Source of the DNA: Asanoa sp. WMMD1127 | GTDB lineage: Bacteria; Actinomycetota; Actinomycetes; Mycobacteriales; Micromonosporaceae | Direction: 5' to 3' | DNA length: 64,000 nucleotides | Assembly: GCF_029626225.1 (NCBI RefSeq) | Contig: NZ_JARUBP010000001.1 | Span: 3,658,001-3,722,000, forward strand | Shown here: piece by piece, positions 1 to 10,953 of the stretch | Numbering within the stretch: position 1 is the stretch's first letter | Layout of the letters: each line of letters begins with the position of its first letter | Position numbers and translations under genes: made by a program | Notes under the pieces: generated by a model | What the model was told of the DNA's origin: nothing | Seen by the model: only the letters and a program-made list of their open reading frames with translations | The model's database searches: none

Positions 1-853
1 GCAGCACGACCTCGAAGAGGCCGAGCCCGCCGACCACGGCGGCCACCTTGAGCCCGCCGTCGATGCCGCCGGAGTTGCTCGGGAGCACGCCCTCGGGGTC
101 GGCCGGCGGGTCCAGGATGACGCTGCGGGACTTGACGGCCATGCCGTGGGCGTTCAGCGCCCGCACCTCGGACCACGTCACCGGGGCCGGGGTGCCGACC
201 AGCCAGTTGGCGGCCTCGTCGGGGGCCGGCAGGCGGACCATCAGCTCACCGAGGTTGCCCGGCGCCTCGACCAGGCCGACGACGGTGTAGGTCTCCGTGC
301 GGCTGGCGTCCTGCACGGTGCCGCCGACGTGGGCGCCGAGCCGGTCCAGGCCCCGGCGGCTGAGCGCCACTTCGGACGCGTTGGCCGGTGCCCGGCCCTC
401 GCGCACCTCGACCAGGCCCTTCGCCAGCGGGCTGGCCGCGTCGATGCCGAGCACCTCGAGGCCGCCGATGCCGGTCGCCGTGCGCATCTCGATCCACGCC
501 TGGGTGGTCCGCAGCGCCGTGCTGCCGGCGGGCAGCTGGGCCAGCACGTCCTTTTCGGTGGGGAGGAACGGCTCACCGCTGCCGCCCGGGTTCTGCTGGC
601 CGCTGTCCCAGTTCTCACCGTCGAGGCTCTGCCGGACCGGGGCCTTGTCGTACCAGACCAGCTGCGCGTCGGCCGACCCGATCTGCCGGTCGATCCGCTC
701 GGCCGGCCGCAGGTCGAACATGTCGTAGGTGACCGCGGCGAAAGCCAGCCCGAACACCGGCAGGGTGATCAGCACGAGCACCATCGCCGTGCGCCCCTTC
801 GCCCGCCGCGCCTCGCGCAACGCGATGCGCAGGGACGTCTGCCATGCGCTCAT
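1..853 (-). CDS. FtsX-type ABC transporter permease, N-terminal part (cut by window edge)
   Basis: This is the integral-membrane partner of the ATPase just upstream. The ATG at 853 overlaps the ATPase stop (ATGA). About 284 residues are present and the frame stays open to the window edge, so the C-terminus is missing. It begins MSAWQTSLRIALREARRAKG, then one hydrophobic segment (about residues 20-40), then a long soluble stretch resembling the periplasmic/extracellular domain of MacB/FtsX permeases. Such permeases lack classical solute channels and usually export peptides or lipids or transmit force; the substrate cannot be read from sequence. Co-transcription with a PadR regulator suggests an inducible exporter, perhaps drug- or envelope-related. 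Confidence 0.8.
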   Translation of the reverse strand, partial: MSAWQTSLRIALREARRAKGRTAMVLVLITLPVFGLAFAAVTYDMFDLRPAERIDRQIGSADAQLVWYDKAPVRQSLDGENWDSGQQNPGGSGEPFLPTEKDVLAQLPAGSTALRTTQAWIEMRTATGIGGLEVLGIDAASPLAKGLVEVREGRAPANASEVALSRRGLDRLGAHVGGTVQDASRTETYTVVGLVEAPGNLGELMVRLPAPDEAANWLVGTPAPVTWSEVRALNAHGMAVKSRSVILDPPADPEGVLPSNSGGIDGGLKVAAVVGGLGLFEVVL

Positions 854-1563
854 GCATCCACCCCGAGGAGCTGTTCGGGCTCGCCGACCGGGCTGGTGGT
901 GTCGACGACGACGCCGTCGCGCAGGAAGACCACCCGGTCGGCCCACGCCGCGTGCCGGGCCTCGTGGGTGACCAGCACACCGGCGGCGCCCGCGTCGACC
1001 CGGCTGCGCAGGAGCCGCAGCACGGCCTCGCCGGTCTGCGAGTCGAGCGCGCCGGTCGGCTCGTCGGCGAGCACGAGGCGGCGGTCGCCGACCAGCGCGC
1101 GGGCGATCGCGACCCGCTGCTGCTGGCCGCCGGACATCTCGTCGGGGAAGCGCGGCGCCAGGTCGGCCAGGCCCACCTCGTCGAGCGCCGTCGCGGCCAG
1201 CTTGCGGGCCCTGCGTACGGCCATGCCGTCGAGCTCGAGCGGCAGCGCCACGTTTTCGACCGCGGTGAGGCTGGCCAGCAGGTTGAGGTCCTGGAAGACG
1301 TAGCCGACGTGCCGGCGGCGCAGGCGGGCCAGCTGCTTGCGGTTGAGCGTGCCGAGCACCTCGCCCTCGACGACGACCTCGCCCTGGCTCGGCGAGTCGA
1401 GCCCGCCGGCCAGGTTGAGCAGGGTCGACTTGCCGGAGCCGGAGGGGCCCATGACGGCCACGAGCTCACCGGCCGCGACGCCGAGGTCGACGCCGCGCAG
1501 GGCGTGCACAGCGGTGTCGCCGGTCCCGTGGGTGCGGTGGACACCGCGCAGTTCGAGGATCAC
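850..1563 (-). CDS. ABC transporter ATP-binding protein (MacB/LolD type)
   Basis: This 237-residue nucleotide-binding subunit drives the FtsX-type permease encoded next. Walker A GPSGSGKST is at 39-47, the signature MSGGQQQR at 143-150, Walker B LVLADEPT at 163-170 and the switch histidine in VLVTHE near 200. The GxLDxxTGE context and short length are typical of the LolD/MacB subfamily. The GTG start at 1563 overlaps the PadR stop (GTGA) and its own stop overlaps the permease start, so the three genes are translationally coupled. The overlapping junction with the regulator fixes the start better than the much longer upstream open frame. Confidence 0.9.
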   Translation of the reverse strand: MILELRGVHRTHGTGDTAVHALRGVDLGVAAGELVAVMGPSGSGKSTLLNLAGGLDSPSQGEVVVEGEVLGTLNRKQLARLRRRHVGYVFQDLNLLASLTAVENVALPLELDGMAVRRARKLAATALDEVGLADLAPRFPDEMSGGQQQRVAIARALVGDRRLVLADEPTGALDSQTGEAVLRLLRSRVDAGAAGVLVTHEARHAAWADRVVFLRDGVVVDTTSPVGEPEQLLGVDA

Positions 1564-2138
1564 AGGTGGGCCTCCGTACGCTCGTCGGCCTCTTCGCCGG
1601 CGCCGGTGGCGCTCGGTGCCGGGGGTTGGTAGCGGACCAGGCTGGCTTCGCAGTGGTCGAGCCAGCGCACCTCGGCCTCGGCCTGGAAGACCATCGCGTC
1701 GAGGATCAGCCGCCAGGACAGGTCGCCGGGCTGGTCGGAGCGCTGCTTGAGCCGGGTCAGCTCCTGCAGGGTCTGGATGGTGGCGGTGCGCTGCGTCTGC
1801 ACCACCGTGCGCACGTCGACGCCGGGGGTGGTGATCGCGAGGGCCAGCTTGATCGCCAGCTCGTCGCGGGGGCGGTCGGTGCGGCTGATCGGGGTGGCGA
1901 ACCAGACGTTGATCTCGGCCCGACCCAGGTCGGTCAGCTCGTACGGCCGCTGCCCCCCGTCGTTCTCCGGCAGCGGGCGCACCAGACCGTCCCGCTCGAG
2001 GCGGGACAGGGTCGTGTAGACCTGCCCGATGTTGAGCGGCCAGGTGGCGCCGGTGGACTCCTCGAAGGCGGCGCGCAGCTGGTAGCCGTACATGGGGCCG
2101 CGCTCGAGCAGCGCGAGCAGGCCGTGTCTGATGGACAT
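1560..2138 (-). CDS. PadR-family transcriptional regulator
   Basis: This 192-residue protein has an N-terminal winged helix (about residues 4-85, with the PadR hallmark GPMYGYQL and the recognition region NIGQVYTTLSRLERDGLV) and a C-terminal helical PadR_C/Vir_act-like dimerisation domain. PadR proteins repress neighbouring exporter or detoxification genes until a small molecule binds. It is the first gene of a coupled padR-ATPase-permease unit, so autoregulation of the exporter operon is likely. A palindrome lies 10-19 bp upstream of its ATG. Confidence 0.92.
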   Translation of the reverse strand: MSIRHGLLALLERGPMYGYQLRAAFEESTGATWPLNIGQVYTTLSRLERDGLVRPLPENDGGQRPYELTDLGRAEINVWFATPISRTDRPRDELAIKLALAITTPGVDVRTVVQTQRTATIQTLQELTRLKQRSDQPGDLSWRLILDAMVFQAEAEVRWLDHCEASLVRYQPPAPSATGAGEEADERTEAHL

Positions 2139-2147
2139 GGCTACTGA

Positions 2148-2166
2148 GTATGCATACGGAGTATGC
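2148..2166. promoter_or_regulatory. Palindromic operator candidate upstream of padR
   Basis: The perfect 10-bp palindrome GTATGCATAC sits at 2148-2157, and the 8-mer GAGTATGC occurs twice (2146-2153 and 2159-2166). It lies immediately upstream of the padR ATG (2138), and a CATACT hexamer 8 nt before the start could be the minus-strand -10 element. PadR proteins commonly bind short AT-containing palindromes at their own promoter, so autorepression is the simplest reading. This is inference; no footprint is visible in sequence alone. Confidence 0.5.
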
Positions 2167-2181
2167 GGCTGGCAACTCCGA

Positions 2182-2601
2182 CTAAGCGGGCGCTTTCCCC
2201 GGGAAGGGGACGGTGATCGGGTCGACCTTGGCGAAGCGGCGCCAGCGGGTGGCCCGCACGGCGCAGCCGGTGAGCGCGTCGAGGGCCTGCCGGCGCTGCG
2301 TGTCGACGGTGGCGCCGAGGGCCGCCCGCCAGACGGCCGCCGTCTTCTCCTCGACGGCGATCGCCACCCGCAGCGCCGCGGCCCGGTCGACGATCGGCTC
2401 CGGCAGCGTGTAGGCGGCCGCGGCCGGCGGCAGCCCCGTGCCGTGCAGCGCCACCACCAGCGCGTCGCGCAGCGTGCGGTGGGCGGCCTCGGCGGCGCGG
2501 GCGGCGGACTGCTCCGCCCCGGTCAACCGCACCCCGATCGGCCCGTACGCGAAGATGGCCGCGTATTCCGCCGACAGCGCGGCGGTCAGCTCACCCGTCA
2601 C
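2182..2601 (-). CDS. DUF4439 ferritin-like protein
   Basis: This 139-residue protein matches the actinobacterial DUF4439 pattern: a small, Ala-rich helical bundle of ferritin-like fold with an EYAAIFAYG motif at about residues 12-20 and a late VEEKTAAVWRAAL helix. I see no complete di-iron ligand set, so metal binding is uncertain. Its ATG overlaps the stop of the upstream lipoprotein gene (ATGA), so the two are coupled and probably act together at the membrane. Function is unknown. Confidence 0.75.
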   Translation of the reverse strand: MTGELTAALSAEYAAIFAYGPIGVRLTGAEQSAARAAEAAHRTLRDALVVALHGTGLPPAAAAYTLPEPIVDRAAALRVAIAVEEKTAAVWRAALGATVDTQRRQALDALTGCAVRATRWRRFAKVDPITVPFPGKAPA

Positions 2602-3101
2602 TTGAGCGCCTCCAGGTGGGTGGCCCGGGCGGCGGCGATCGAGCCGACCAGCACCGCGCGGTGGGCGGGAGTGCGCAGGCAGGCCTGCACCGCCGCGTCG
2701 TAGGCGGTCTTCTCGGCCGCCCGGAGCGCCTCGATCCGGTCCTCGACAGCCCCACCGGCGCTGGCGCTCGCGGCCGGGCTCGGCGCCGGGGTGGCCATGA
2801 TCCGGGCGAGCTCACGGGCGTGGGCGTCGTGCGCGTCGGCGATCGGGGTCAGCACCCCGGCCCGGTCGGGGAAGTCGGTCGCGGCCGAGCGGTAGAGCGT
2901 GGCCAGCCGGACCGCGTCGTCGGCCAGCGGCAGCAGCGGGTCCGGCGGTGGCGGCTCGTCCGGCTCCCGGTCGAGCAGGCCGCAGCCGCCCGCCGCGCCG
3001 GCCGCGAGGGCCGCGCCGAACGCGAGCACGGCGCGACGCCGTACTCGAATGGGGTTTTTGTCGTTTTCATCACCGCCGTGCACGTGGTCAGTCAACACCA
3101 T
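2598..3101 (-). CDS. Putative lipoprotein with twin-arginine-like signal, helical bundle
   Basis: From the ATG at 3101 the product has 167 residues. An RVRRRAVLAFG stretch and a hydrophobic Ala/Gly segment end in AGGC, which resembles a Tat-type lipoprotein signal with the lipidated Cys near residue 40. A proline-rich linker and a helical domain rich in Ala, Asp, Glu and Arg follow. It is coupled to the DUF4439 gene and may itself be ferritin-like. A GTG at about 3083 (HGGDENDK) is an alternative start. The role is unknown; the lipid-anchored exported location is the best-supported inference. Confidence 0.65.
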   Translation of the reverse strand: MVLTDHVHGGDENDKNPIRVRRRAVLAFGAALAAGAAGGCGLLDREPDEPPPPDPLLPLADDAVRLATLYRSAATDFPDRAGVLTPIADAHDAHARELARIMATPAPSPAASASAGGAVEDRIEALRAAEKTAYDAAVQACLRTPAHRAVLVGSIAAARATHLEALK

Positions 3102-3158
3102 GGGCAGCCCGGTCGGGGGGTTCGGTGCGCCGGCAGGTTCGCCCGCGCCGCAGCGCGT

Positions 3159-3196
3159 TAGGCTCTGCGCAGCCACCGGACGCGGGTCCGGTGGCT
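3159..3196 (+). promoter_or_regulatory. rimP operon promoter (-10 TAGGCT) with 5' leader hairpin
   Basis: TAGGCT at 3159-3164 fits the actinobacterial TANNNT -10. Transcription would begin near 3171, exactly where a perfect 11-bp inverted repeat (3171-3181 and 3186-3196, loop GCGG) begins. The hairpin would be the 5' end of the rimP-nusA-infB mRNA, about 30 nt before the rimP ribosome-binding site. No U-run follows it, so it is not a classical terminator; mRNA 5' protection or feedback control are possibilities. Confidence 0.5.
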
Positions 3197-3236
3197 CGAC
3201 GGCATGGCGTGACGGCACGGACGTGGAGGGGTGACG

Positions 3237-3854
3237 ATGGCACAGCGGAGCCGAGCGGCCGGCGGACGGCCCGCGCCCGGGCCCCGCCCGGCGGCGCCCC
3301 GAGGCGACCTGGCCGCGCGCCGGGCCCGCCTCCGCACCGTGGTCGAGCCGGTCGTCCAGGACGCGGGCTACGACCTGGAGGACCTCACCATCTCCCGGGC
3401 CGGCCGGCGGTTCGTGGTGCGGGTGGTGGTCGACCGCGACGGCGGCCTCGACCTCGACGCCGTCGCCGACGTGTCCCGCGCGGTCTCGGCCGCGCTCGAC
3501 GCCGTCGAGGAGAGCGGTGACGAGCTCGTGGCCGGCGAATACCAGCTCGAGGTCAGCTCGCCGGGCGTCGACCGGCCGCTGACCCTGCCGCGCCACTGGC
3601 GGCGCAACATCGGCCGGCTGGTCAAGGTCGGCCCGATCACCGGTCGGGTGGTCGGCGTGGACGACGCGGGTGTCATGTTGGACGTGGCGGGCGAGCGCAC
3701 GGCGATCGCCCACGACGAGCTGGGCCCCGGCCGGGTGCAGGTCGAGTTCAGCCGGGCCGACGAGGTCGCCGACGACGAGCTCGCGGAGTTCGCCGACGAG
3801 GACGACGAGGACGACGAGGACGACGAGGACGGAGTGGAGGACGAGGAGCGATGA
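3237..3854 (+). CDS. rimP: Ribosome maturation factor RimP
   Basis: RimP assists late 30S subunit assembly in the cytoplasm. The 205-residue product has the N-terminal alpha/beta domain with DAGYDLEDL, the [12 protein letters not shown] strand region, the family hallmark [11 protein letters not shown] and a C-terminal SH3-like barrel. It ends in an acidic low-complexity tail encoded by tandem GACGAGGAC units (about 3795-3833). The ATG at 3237 is preferred over the GTG at 3231 because GGAGGG (3225-3230) sits at proper spacing only for the ATG. The stop overlaps the nusA start (ATGA). It heads the nusA-infB operon, as in most bacteria. Confidence 0.95.
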   Translation: MAQRSRAAGGRPAPGPRPAAPRGDLAARRARLRTVVEPVVQDAGYDLEDLTISRAGRRFVVRVVVDRDGGLDLDAVADVSRAVSAALDAVEESGDELVAGEYQLEVSSPGVDRPLTLPRHWRRNIGRLVKVGPITGRVVGVDDAGVMLDVAGERTAIAHDELGPGRVQVEFSRADEVADDELAEFADEDDEDDEDDEDGVEDEER

Positions 3855-4888
3855 ACATCGACCTCGCGGCGCTGCGCGCACTGGAGCGCGAGCGGGAGAT
3901 CCCGTTCGAGACGATCCTCGCGGCGATCGAGACCGCGCTGTTGACCGCCTACCGGCACACCGAGGGCGCCGAGCCGCACGCCCGGGTGGAGATCGACCGC
4001 AAGACCGGCGGCGCGCTGGTCTACGCCCAGGAGCTCGACGAGGGGGGCTCGGTCGTCCGGGAGTGGGACGACACCCCTCACGACTTCGGGCGAATCGCCG
4101 CGATGACCGCCAAACAGGTCATCCTGCAGCGGCTCCGCGAGGCCACCGACGAGGTGCACTTCGGGGAATATGTGGGCCGCGACGGTGACCTGGTCACCGG
4201 CGTGATCCAGGCGCACGAGGCGCGCACCGAGAAGGGCATCGTCACGGTCGACCTGGGCAAGCTGGAAGCCGTGCTGCCGCAGTCGGAGCAGGTCCCCGGC
4301 GAGGTCTACGGGCACGGCCAGCGGATCCGCTGCGTGGTCGTCCACGTGGCCAAGGGCTTCCGCGGCCCCCAGATCACCCTTTCGCGGTCCCACCCCAACC
4401 TGGTCAAGAAGCTCTTCGCGCTCGAGGTGCCGGAGATCGCCGACGGCAGCGTCGAGATTGCCGCGATCGCCCGCGAGGCCGGCCACCGCTCCAAGATCGC
4501 CGTACGCGCGGCCGTGCCGGGTGTCAACGCCAAGGGCGCCTGCATCGGGCCGATGGGCCAGCGGGTCCGCGCGGTGATGAGCGAGCTGCACGGTGAGAAG
4601 ATCGACATCATCGACTGGTCGGACGACCCGGCCCAGTTCGTCGGCAACGCGCTCTCGCCGGCCAAGGCCCTGCGGGTCGAGGTGGTCGACGCCGCGACCC
4701 GCACCGCCCGGGTGACCGTTCCGGACTACCAGCTGTCGCTGGCGATCGGCCGGGAAGGGCAGAACGCCCGCCTGGCGGCCCGGCTCACCGGCTGGCGGAT
4801 CGACATCCGGTCCGACAGCGAGCCGGCCGCCGAGGAGCGGGGTGTGGATCACGCAACTGAGCCGGGCGGAGCGCCCGCAGGGGCTTAG
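3851..4888 (+). CDS. nusA: Transcription termination/antitermination protein NusA
   Basis: NusA binds RNA polymerase and nascent RNA and modulates pausing, termination and antitermination. The 345-residue protein shows the N-terminal RNAP-binding domain, an S1 domain (about 130-195, around [15 protein letters not shown]) and two KH domains, the first with GPMGQRV and the second with [14 protein letters not shown]. It lacks the C-terminal acidic repeats of the E. coli protein, as is normal in actinobacteria. Its ATG overlaps the rimP stop, and ylxR follows about 12 nt downstream. Confidence 0.96.
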   Translation: MNIDLAALRALEREREIPFETILAAIETALLTAYRHTEGAEPHARVEIDRKTGGALVYAQELDEGGSVVREWDDTPHDFGRIAAMTAKQVILQRLREATDEVHFGEYVGRDGDLVTGVIQAHEARTEKGIVTVDLGKLEAVLPQSEQVPGEVYGHGQRIRCVVVHVAKGFRGPQITLSRSHPNLVKKLFALEVPEIADGSVEIAAIAREAGHRSKIAVRAAVPGVNAKGACIGPMGQRVRAVMSELHGEKIDIIDWSDDPAQFVGNALSPAKALRVEVVDAATRTARVTVPDYQLSLAIGREGQNARLAARLTGWRIDIRSDSEPAAEERGVDHATEPGGAPAGA

Positions 4889-4899
4889 GGGTAGACTTG

Positions 4900-5247
4900 G
4901 TGACGGCTCGACGTGCGCGGCCGGTGCGCACCTGTGTGGGTTGCCGGCAACGTGCGCCAGCCGACGAGCTACTGCGGTTCGTCGCGGTCGGCGACGGAGA
5001 TCATTACCGACTACGACCCGATCCGACTCGCAGACTGCCGGGGAGGGGCGCGCATATGCACCCCGATCCGGCTTGTCTCGCGCTAGCGTGCAAACGCCAT
5101 GCCTTCGGGCGGGCGCTACGTAAAGTTGGTGTCGCTGACACCGGCGAGCTGGCCGAGCACATTCACGCGTCAACCATCACGCCCGATCATCCGACCGGGC
5201 GGGTGTCGCAGCAGCAGGGTAGGACGACCGACATGAGCACACGATGA
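4900..5247 (+). CDS. YlxR family RNA-binding protein (DUF448)
   Basis: YlxR is a small basic nucleic-acid-binding protein found between nusA and infB in many bacteria. The 115-residue product carries the family signature RTCVGCRQRAPADELLRF and the GRGAHMHPDPACLALA stretch that forms the binding groove, followed by a short variable tail. A TTG at 4897 directly before the GTG at 4900 is an alternative start. Reported roles of homologues include RNase P association and effects on transcription; which applies here is not visible. Confidence 0.9.
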   Translation: MTARRARPVRTCVGCRQRAPADELLRFVAVGDGDHYRLRPDPTRRLPGRGAHMHPDPACLALACKRHAFGRALRKVGVADTGELAEHIHASTITPDHPTGRVSQQQGRTTDMSTR

Positions 5248-5329
5248 AGTCCCAGAAATGACCAGGCTTCAAGTGCACGAGTGAGGTCGCTGCGGGTGCT
5301 GCCCGCACGGCCTCGGAGTGAGGAGTGCA

Positions 5330-8314
<2,985 letters not shown>

Positions 8315-8328
8315 TCAGCGGCTGACCG

Positions 8329-8362
8329 ACGGGGCGGGTGGCTGCGGCCGCCCGCCCCGTTT
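8329..8362 (+). terminator. Intrinsic terminator after infB
   Basis: A perfect 10-bp inverted repeat ACGGGGCGGG (8329-8338) / CCCGCCCCGT (8351-8360) can be extended by an inner GGC/GCC stem to about 14 pairs with a TGCG loop, and is followed by TTTA. It lies 15 nt after the infB stop. Its short T-tract overlaps the -10 hexamer of the next gene. Confidence 0.8.
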
Positions 8363-8367
8363 AGGCT
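8362..8367 (+). promoter_or_regulatory. -10 element TAGGCT for the DUF503 gene (leaderless)
   Basis: TAGGCT at 8362-8367 lies 8 nt before the ATG at 8376 and no Shine-Dalgarno sequence is present, the pattern of leaderless actinobacterial transcripts. Confidence 0.55.
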
Positions 8368-8375
8368 GTGCGCCG

Positions 8376-8669
8376 ATGTTCACCGGAACCGCTGTCTTCG
8401 ACGTCCTGCTGCCGGGCGACTCCCGCTCGCTCAAGGCCAAGCGCTCCTACGTCCGGCCGATCGTCGCCGCCCTGCGGCGCTTCGAGGTGTCGGCCGCCGA
8501 GGTGGGCGCGCTCGACCTGCACGGGCGGGCCGAGATCGGGGTCGCGGTGGTCGGCCCCGACGCCGGTCACGTCGACCGGGTGCTCGACTCCTGCGAGCGT
8601 CTCGTGGCCGGCCGCCCGGAGATCGAGTTGCTGTCCGCGAAGCGCCGCTTGCACGGTGAAGATGACTGA
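8376..8669 (+). CDS. DUF503 domain-containing protein
   Basis: This 97-residue protein belongs to the YlxP/DUF503 family, which is characteristically encoded between infB and rbfA in Gram-positive bacteria. It has the family N-terminus (MFTGTAVFDVLLPGDSRSLK), the AKRSYVRPIV stretch and a late VDRVLDSCERLV helix. The fold is a small alpha/beta sandwich; function is unknown, though its constant location implies ribosome biogenesis or translation. It appears to have its own leaderless promoter. Confidence 0.93.
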   Translation: MFTGTAVFDVLLPGDSRSLKAKRSYVRPIVAALRRFEVSAAEVGALDLHGRAEIGVAVVGPDAGHVDRVLDSCERLVAGRPEIELLSAKRRLHGEDD

Positions 8670-8773
8670 CGGTAGTGGGCTGTCGTGCCCGGGTGACGGG
8701 CCACCGGCGGTCCGATCGCCGGGGTGCGACGCGGGTAGTGTCTGAGCGTAGGCAGGACGGCGGAGGTGACGAG

Positions 8774-9250
8774 ATGACGGACCCGGCCAAGGTGCGCCGG
8801 CACGCCGAGCGCGTGCGGGAACTGGTCGCTTCGGTGGTGCGCACCCAGATCAAGGACCCTCGGCTCGGCATGATCACGATCACCGACGCCCGGATCACCG
8901 CCGACCTGCGCGACGCGACCATCTACTACACGGTGCTCGGCGACGCGGCGGCCCAGTCGGGCACCGCGGCCGCCCTCGACAGCGCCAAGGGCCTGCTGCG
9001 CAGCACGGTGGGCAAGGCGCTCGGGCTGCGCCACTCGCCGACCCTGACGTTCATCCACGACGACGTGCAGGACCAGGCCAAGCACATCGACGACCTCCTC
9101 GAGCGGGCCCGCACGGCCGACGCCGAGGTTCAGCGGCTGGCCGCCGGCGCCACCTACGCGGGCGACGCGCAGCCCTACAAGCTCGACGACGACGATGACG
9201 AGGACGACGACGAGGTCGCCAACGACGCCCCGATGGAGGACCGCCGGTGA
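8774..9250 (+). CDS. rbfA: Ribosome-binding factor A
   Basis: RbfA binds 16S rRNA near helix 1 and helps mature the 30S subunit, notably in the cold. The 158-residue product contains the KH-like fold with the VREL, KDPRLG and ITITDARIT elements and the late LRHSPTLTFIHDD motif. The ATG at 8774 is preceded by GGAGG (8762-8766); an in-frame start further upstream lacks these features. It ends in an acidic tail (LDDDDDEDDDE), like rimP in this window. A possible -10 TAGTGT lies at 8736-8741. The stop overlaps the next GTG start. Confidence 0.94.
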   Translation: MTDPAKVRRHAERVRELVASVVRTQIKDPRLGMITITDARITADLRDATIYYTVLGDAAAQSGTAAALDSAKGLLRSTVGKALGLRHSPTLTFIHDDVQDQAKHIDDLLERARTADAEVQRLAAGATYAGDAQPYKLDDDDDEDDDEVANDAPMEDRR

Positions 9251-10281
9251 CCGACCTCTCGGCCACGGCGGTGGCCGCCGGCGCACCCACGCGACCGGGT
9301 GACGCCGACTGGGCCGCCGCCGTCGCGGCGGTGCGCGCCCTGCGCCCCACCGACAAGGTGCTGCTCATCTGCCACGTCAACCCCGACGGTGACGCGCTGG
9401 GCAGCATGCTGGCCTTCGGTCTCGGCCTGCGCCGCCTCGGCGTCGCCAACCTCCAGGCCACCTTCCCCGGCCCGCCGGACGTCCCCGAGCCGTTCCTGGC
9501 CCTGCCCGGGCTCGACCTGCTCGTGCCGGAGGCGGCCGCGGAGCCGGCGCCCGACCTGGTGCTCTGCTTCGACGCCGCCAGCGCGTCCCGGCTCGGCGGC
9601 CTGGTCGACCGCCTCGCCACCGGGGGCACGGCCGTCGTCCTCGACCACCACGCCTCCAATCCCGGCTTCGGCACCGTCAACATCGTCGACCCCGAGGCCG
9701 CCGCCACCGCGGTGGTCGCCGACGAGCTGCTGCGCCGGCTCGACGTGCCGCTCGACGCCGAGATCGCCGAGTGCCTCTACGTCGCGCTGGCCACCGACAC
9801 CGGATCGTTCCGCTTCGCGATGACCACGCCGTCCGTGCACGAGATGGCCGCCCGCCTGCTGGCCACCGGCATCAGCCCGGGCGACATCTCCCGCCGCGTC
9901 TTCGACACCCGCCCGTTCGGCGCGGTCCGGCTCTACGGCGACGTGCTGGGCCGGGCGACGCTGGAGCCCGCCGCGGCCGGCGGCCGGGGTCTGGTGTGGA
10001 CCTACGCGACCCTCGACGACCTGGCCCGCCACCAGCAGAAGCCTTACGTGCTGGAGCCGCTGATCGACTCGGTGCGGTGCGCGGCCGAGGCCGACGTCAG
10101 CCTGGTGGTCAAGCAGGTCGCTCCGGCCGAGTGGGCCGTGTCGATGCGCAGCAAGGGCGGCGTCGACGTGAGCCGGGTGGCGGTCGCCCTCGGCGGTGGC
10201 GGCCACAAGCTGGCCGCGGGATTCACCGGCCGCGGCACCGTCGACGACGTCATCGAGGCCATCCGCGCTCAGCTGGGGTAG
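9247..10281 (+). CDS. DHH family phosphoesterase (NrnA-like oligoribonuclease/pAp phosphatase)
   Basis: This 344-residue cytoplasmic enzyme has the DHH domain with HVNPDGDALGS at 43-53 and VLDHHAS at 131-137, and the C-terminal DHHA1 domain with GGGGHKLAAGF at about 316-326. NrnA-type enzymes degrade nano-RNAs and dephosphorylate 3'-phosphoadenosine 5'-phosphate; mycobacterial relatives also hydrolyse cyclic di-AMP or pApA. The metal-binding Asp and His residues are all present. The GTG start overlaps the rbfA stop (GTGA), so the two are coupled. Which nucleotide is preferred cannot be read from sequence. Confidence 0.9.
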   Translation: MTDLSATAVAAGAPTRPGDADWAAAVAAVRALRPTDKVLLICHVNPDGDALGSMLAFGLGLRRLGVANLQATFPGPPDVPEPFLALPGLDLLVPEAAAEPAPDLVLCFDAASASRLGGLVDRLATGGTAVVLDHHASNPGFGTVNIVDPEAAATAVVADELLRRLDVPLDAEIAECLYVALATDTGSFRFAMTTPSVHEMAARLLATGISPGDISRRVFDTRPFGAVRLYGDVLGRATLEPAAAGGRGLVWTYATLDDLARHQQKPYVLEPLIDSVRCAAEADVSLVVKQVAPAEWAVSMRSKGGVDVSRVAVALGGGGHKLAAGFTGRGTVDDVIEAIRAQLG

Positions 10282-10313
10282 TTTCTGTCGCCCGGGGCGG
10301 CCACAATCGTCAG

Positions 10314-10721
10314 ATGGAGGAGTCGGGCACGGAGCTGGCGGCCGAGGCTCCTCGCGGTTGGGACCGCGCGGTGGTCACGCTGCCGGTGCTCGGGTTCCTC
10401 TCGTTGATCGGCGGTCAGCTGCCGTCCTACACGACCCGGGCCAACGTCTACACGATCTGCCTGGGCGGGGCGATGCTCTGGCTCGGCGTCTCCGGCCGGG
10501 CACGCCGGCCGCTGCCACCGCCGCTGGGCCGGGGCACCAGTTGGTGGCTGGTGCCGATCGGGATCTTCGGCGTCTTCGAGGGCAGCACCTTCCTGCTCGG
10601 CTCGACGCCCGACTTCCCGACGTTCTCGCGGCTGGCCGACCCGTTGCTCAAGGACGAGCTCATCCGCTCGGCGGGCTACTTCGCCTGGCTGACCAGCTTC
10701 TGGGCGCTGGTGCGGCGATGA
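10314..10721 (+). CDS. Hypothetical membrane protein, four predicted helices
   Basis: The product has 135 residues with hydrophobic segments at about 20-40, 50-65, 80-98 and 118-133, and a short cytoplasmic N-terminus. I do not recognise a named family with certainty; it resembles actinobacterial proteins found with the DUF6186 gene that follows 13 nt downstream. CACAAT at 10302-10307 lies 6 nt before the ATG, so the transcript may be leaderless. Function unknown. Confidence 0.7.
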   Translation: MEESGTELAAEAPRGWDRAVVTLPVLGFLSLIGGQLPSYTTRANVYTICLGGAMLWLGVSGRARRPLPPPLGRGTSWWLVPIGIFGVFEGSTFLLGSTPDFPTFSRLADPLLKDELIRSAGYFAWLTSFWALVRR

Positions 10722-10734
10722 GCGGGGCGGCGGC

Positions 10735-10953
10735 ATGAGCTTGACGCGGGCCATCGCGATCAGCGGCTTCCTCGTGGCGATCGTGGCCTGTGCGGTGGTC
10801 GAGGTGCTGGCCCGGCGCAAGGGCTCGACCACCCCGACGCTCGGCGAGGTCTGCGCGCACGCGATCGCCTACGAGGTGGGCCGCGTACCGGTCGGGCGGA
10901 TCGGGTTCTTCGGTTTCTGGTGGTGGCTGGGCTGGCACCTCTTCGCGCGCTGA
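10735..10953 (+). CDS. Small membrane protein (DUF6186-like)
   Basis: This 72-residue protein has an N-terminal transmembrane helix (about 6-25), a short basic loop (ARRKGSTTPTLGEVCAHA) and a Trp/Phe-rich C-terminal hydrophobic segment (IGFFGFWWWLGWHLF). It resembles the short DUF6186 proteins of actinobacteria. It follows the previous membrane-protein gene by 13 nt and is probably in the same operon. Function unknown. Confidence 0.7.
   Translation: MSLTRAIAISGFLVAIVACAVVEVLARRKGSTTPTLGEVCAHAIAYEVGRVPVGRIGFFGFWWWLGWHLFAR

Noticed and set aside
3231-3233. GTG start for rimP
   Set aside because: It abuts the GGAGGG ribosome-binding site with no spacing, while the ATG at 3237 has proper spacing.
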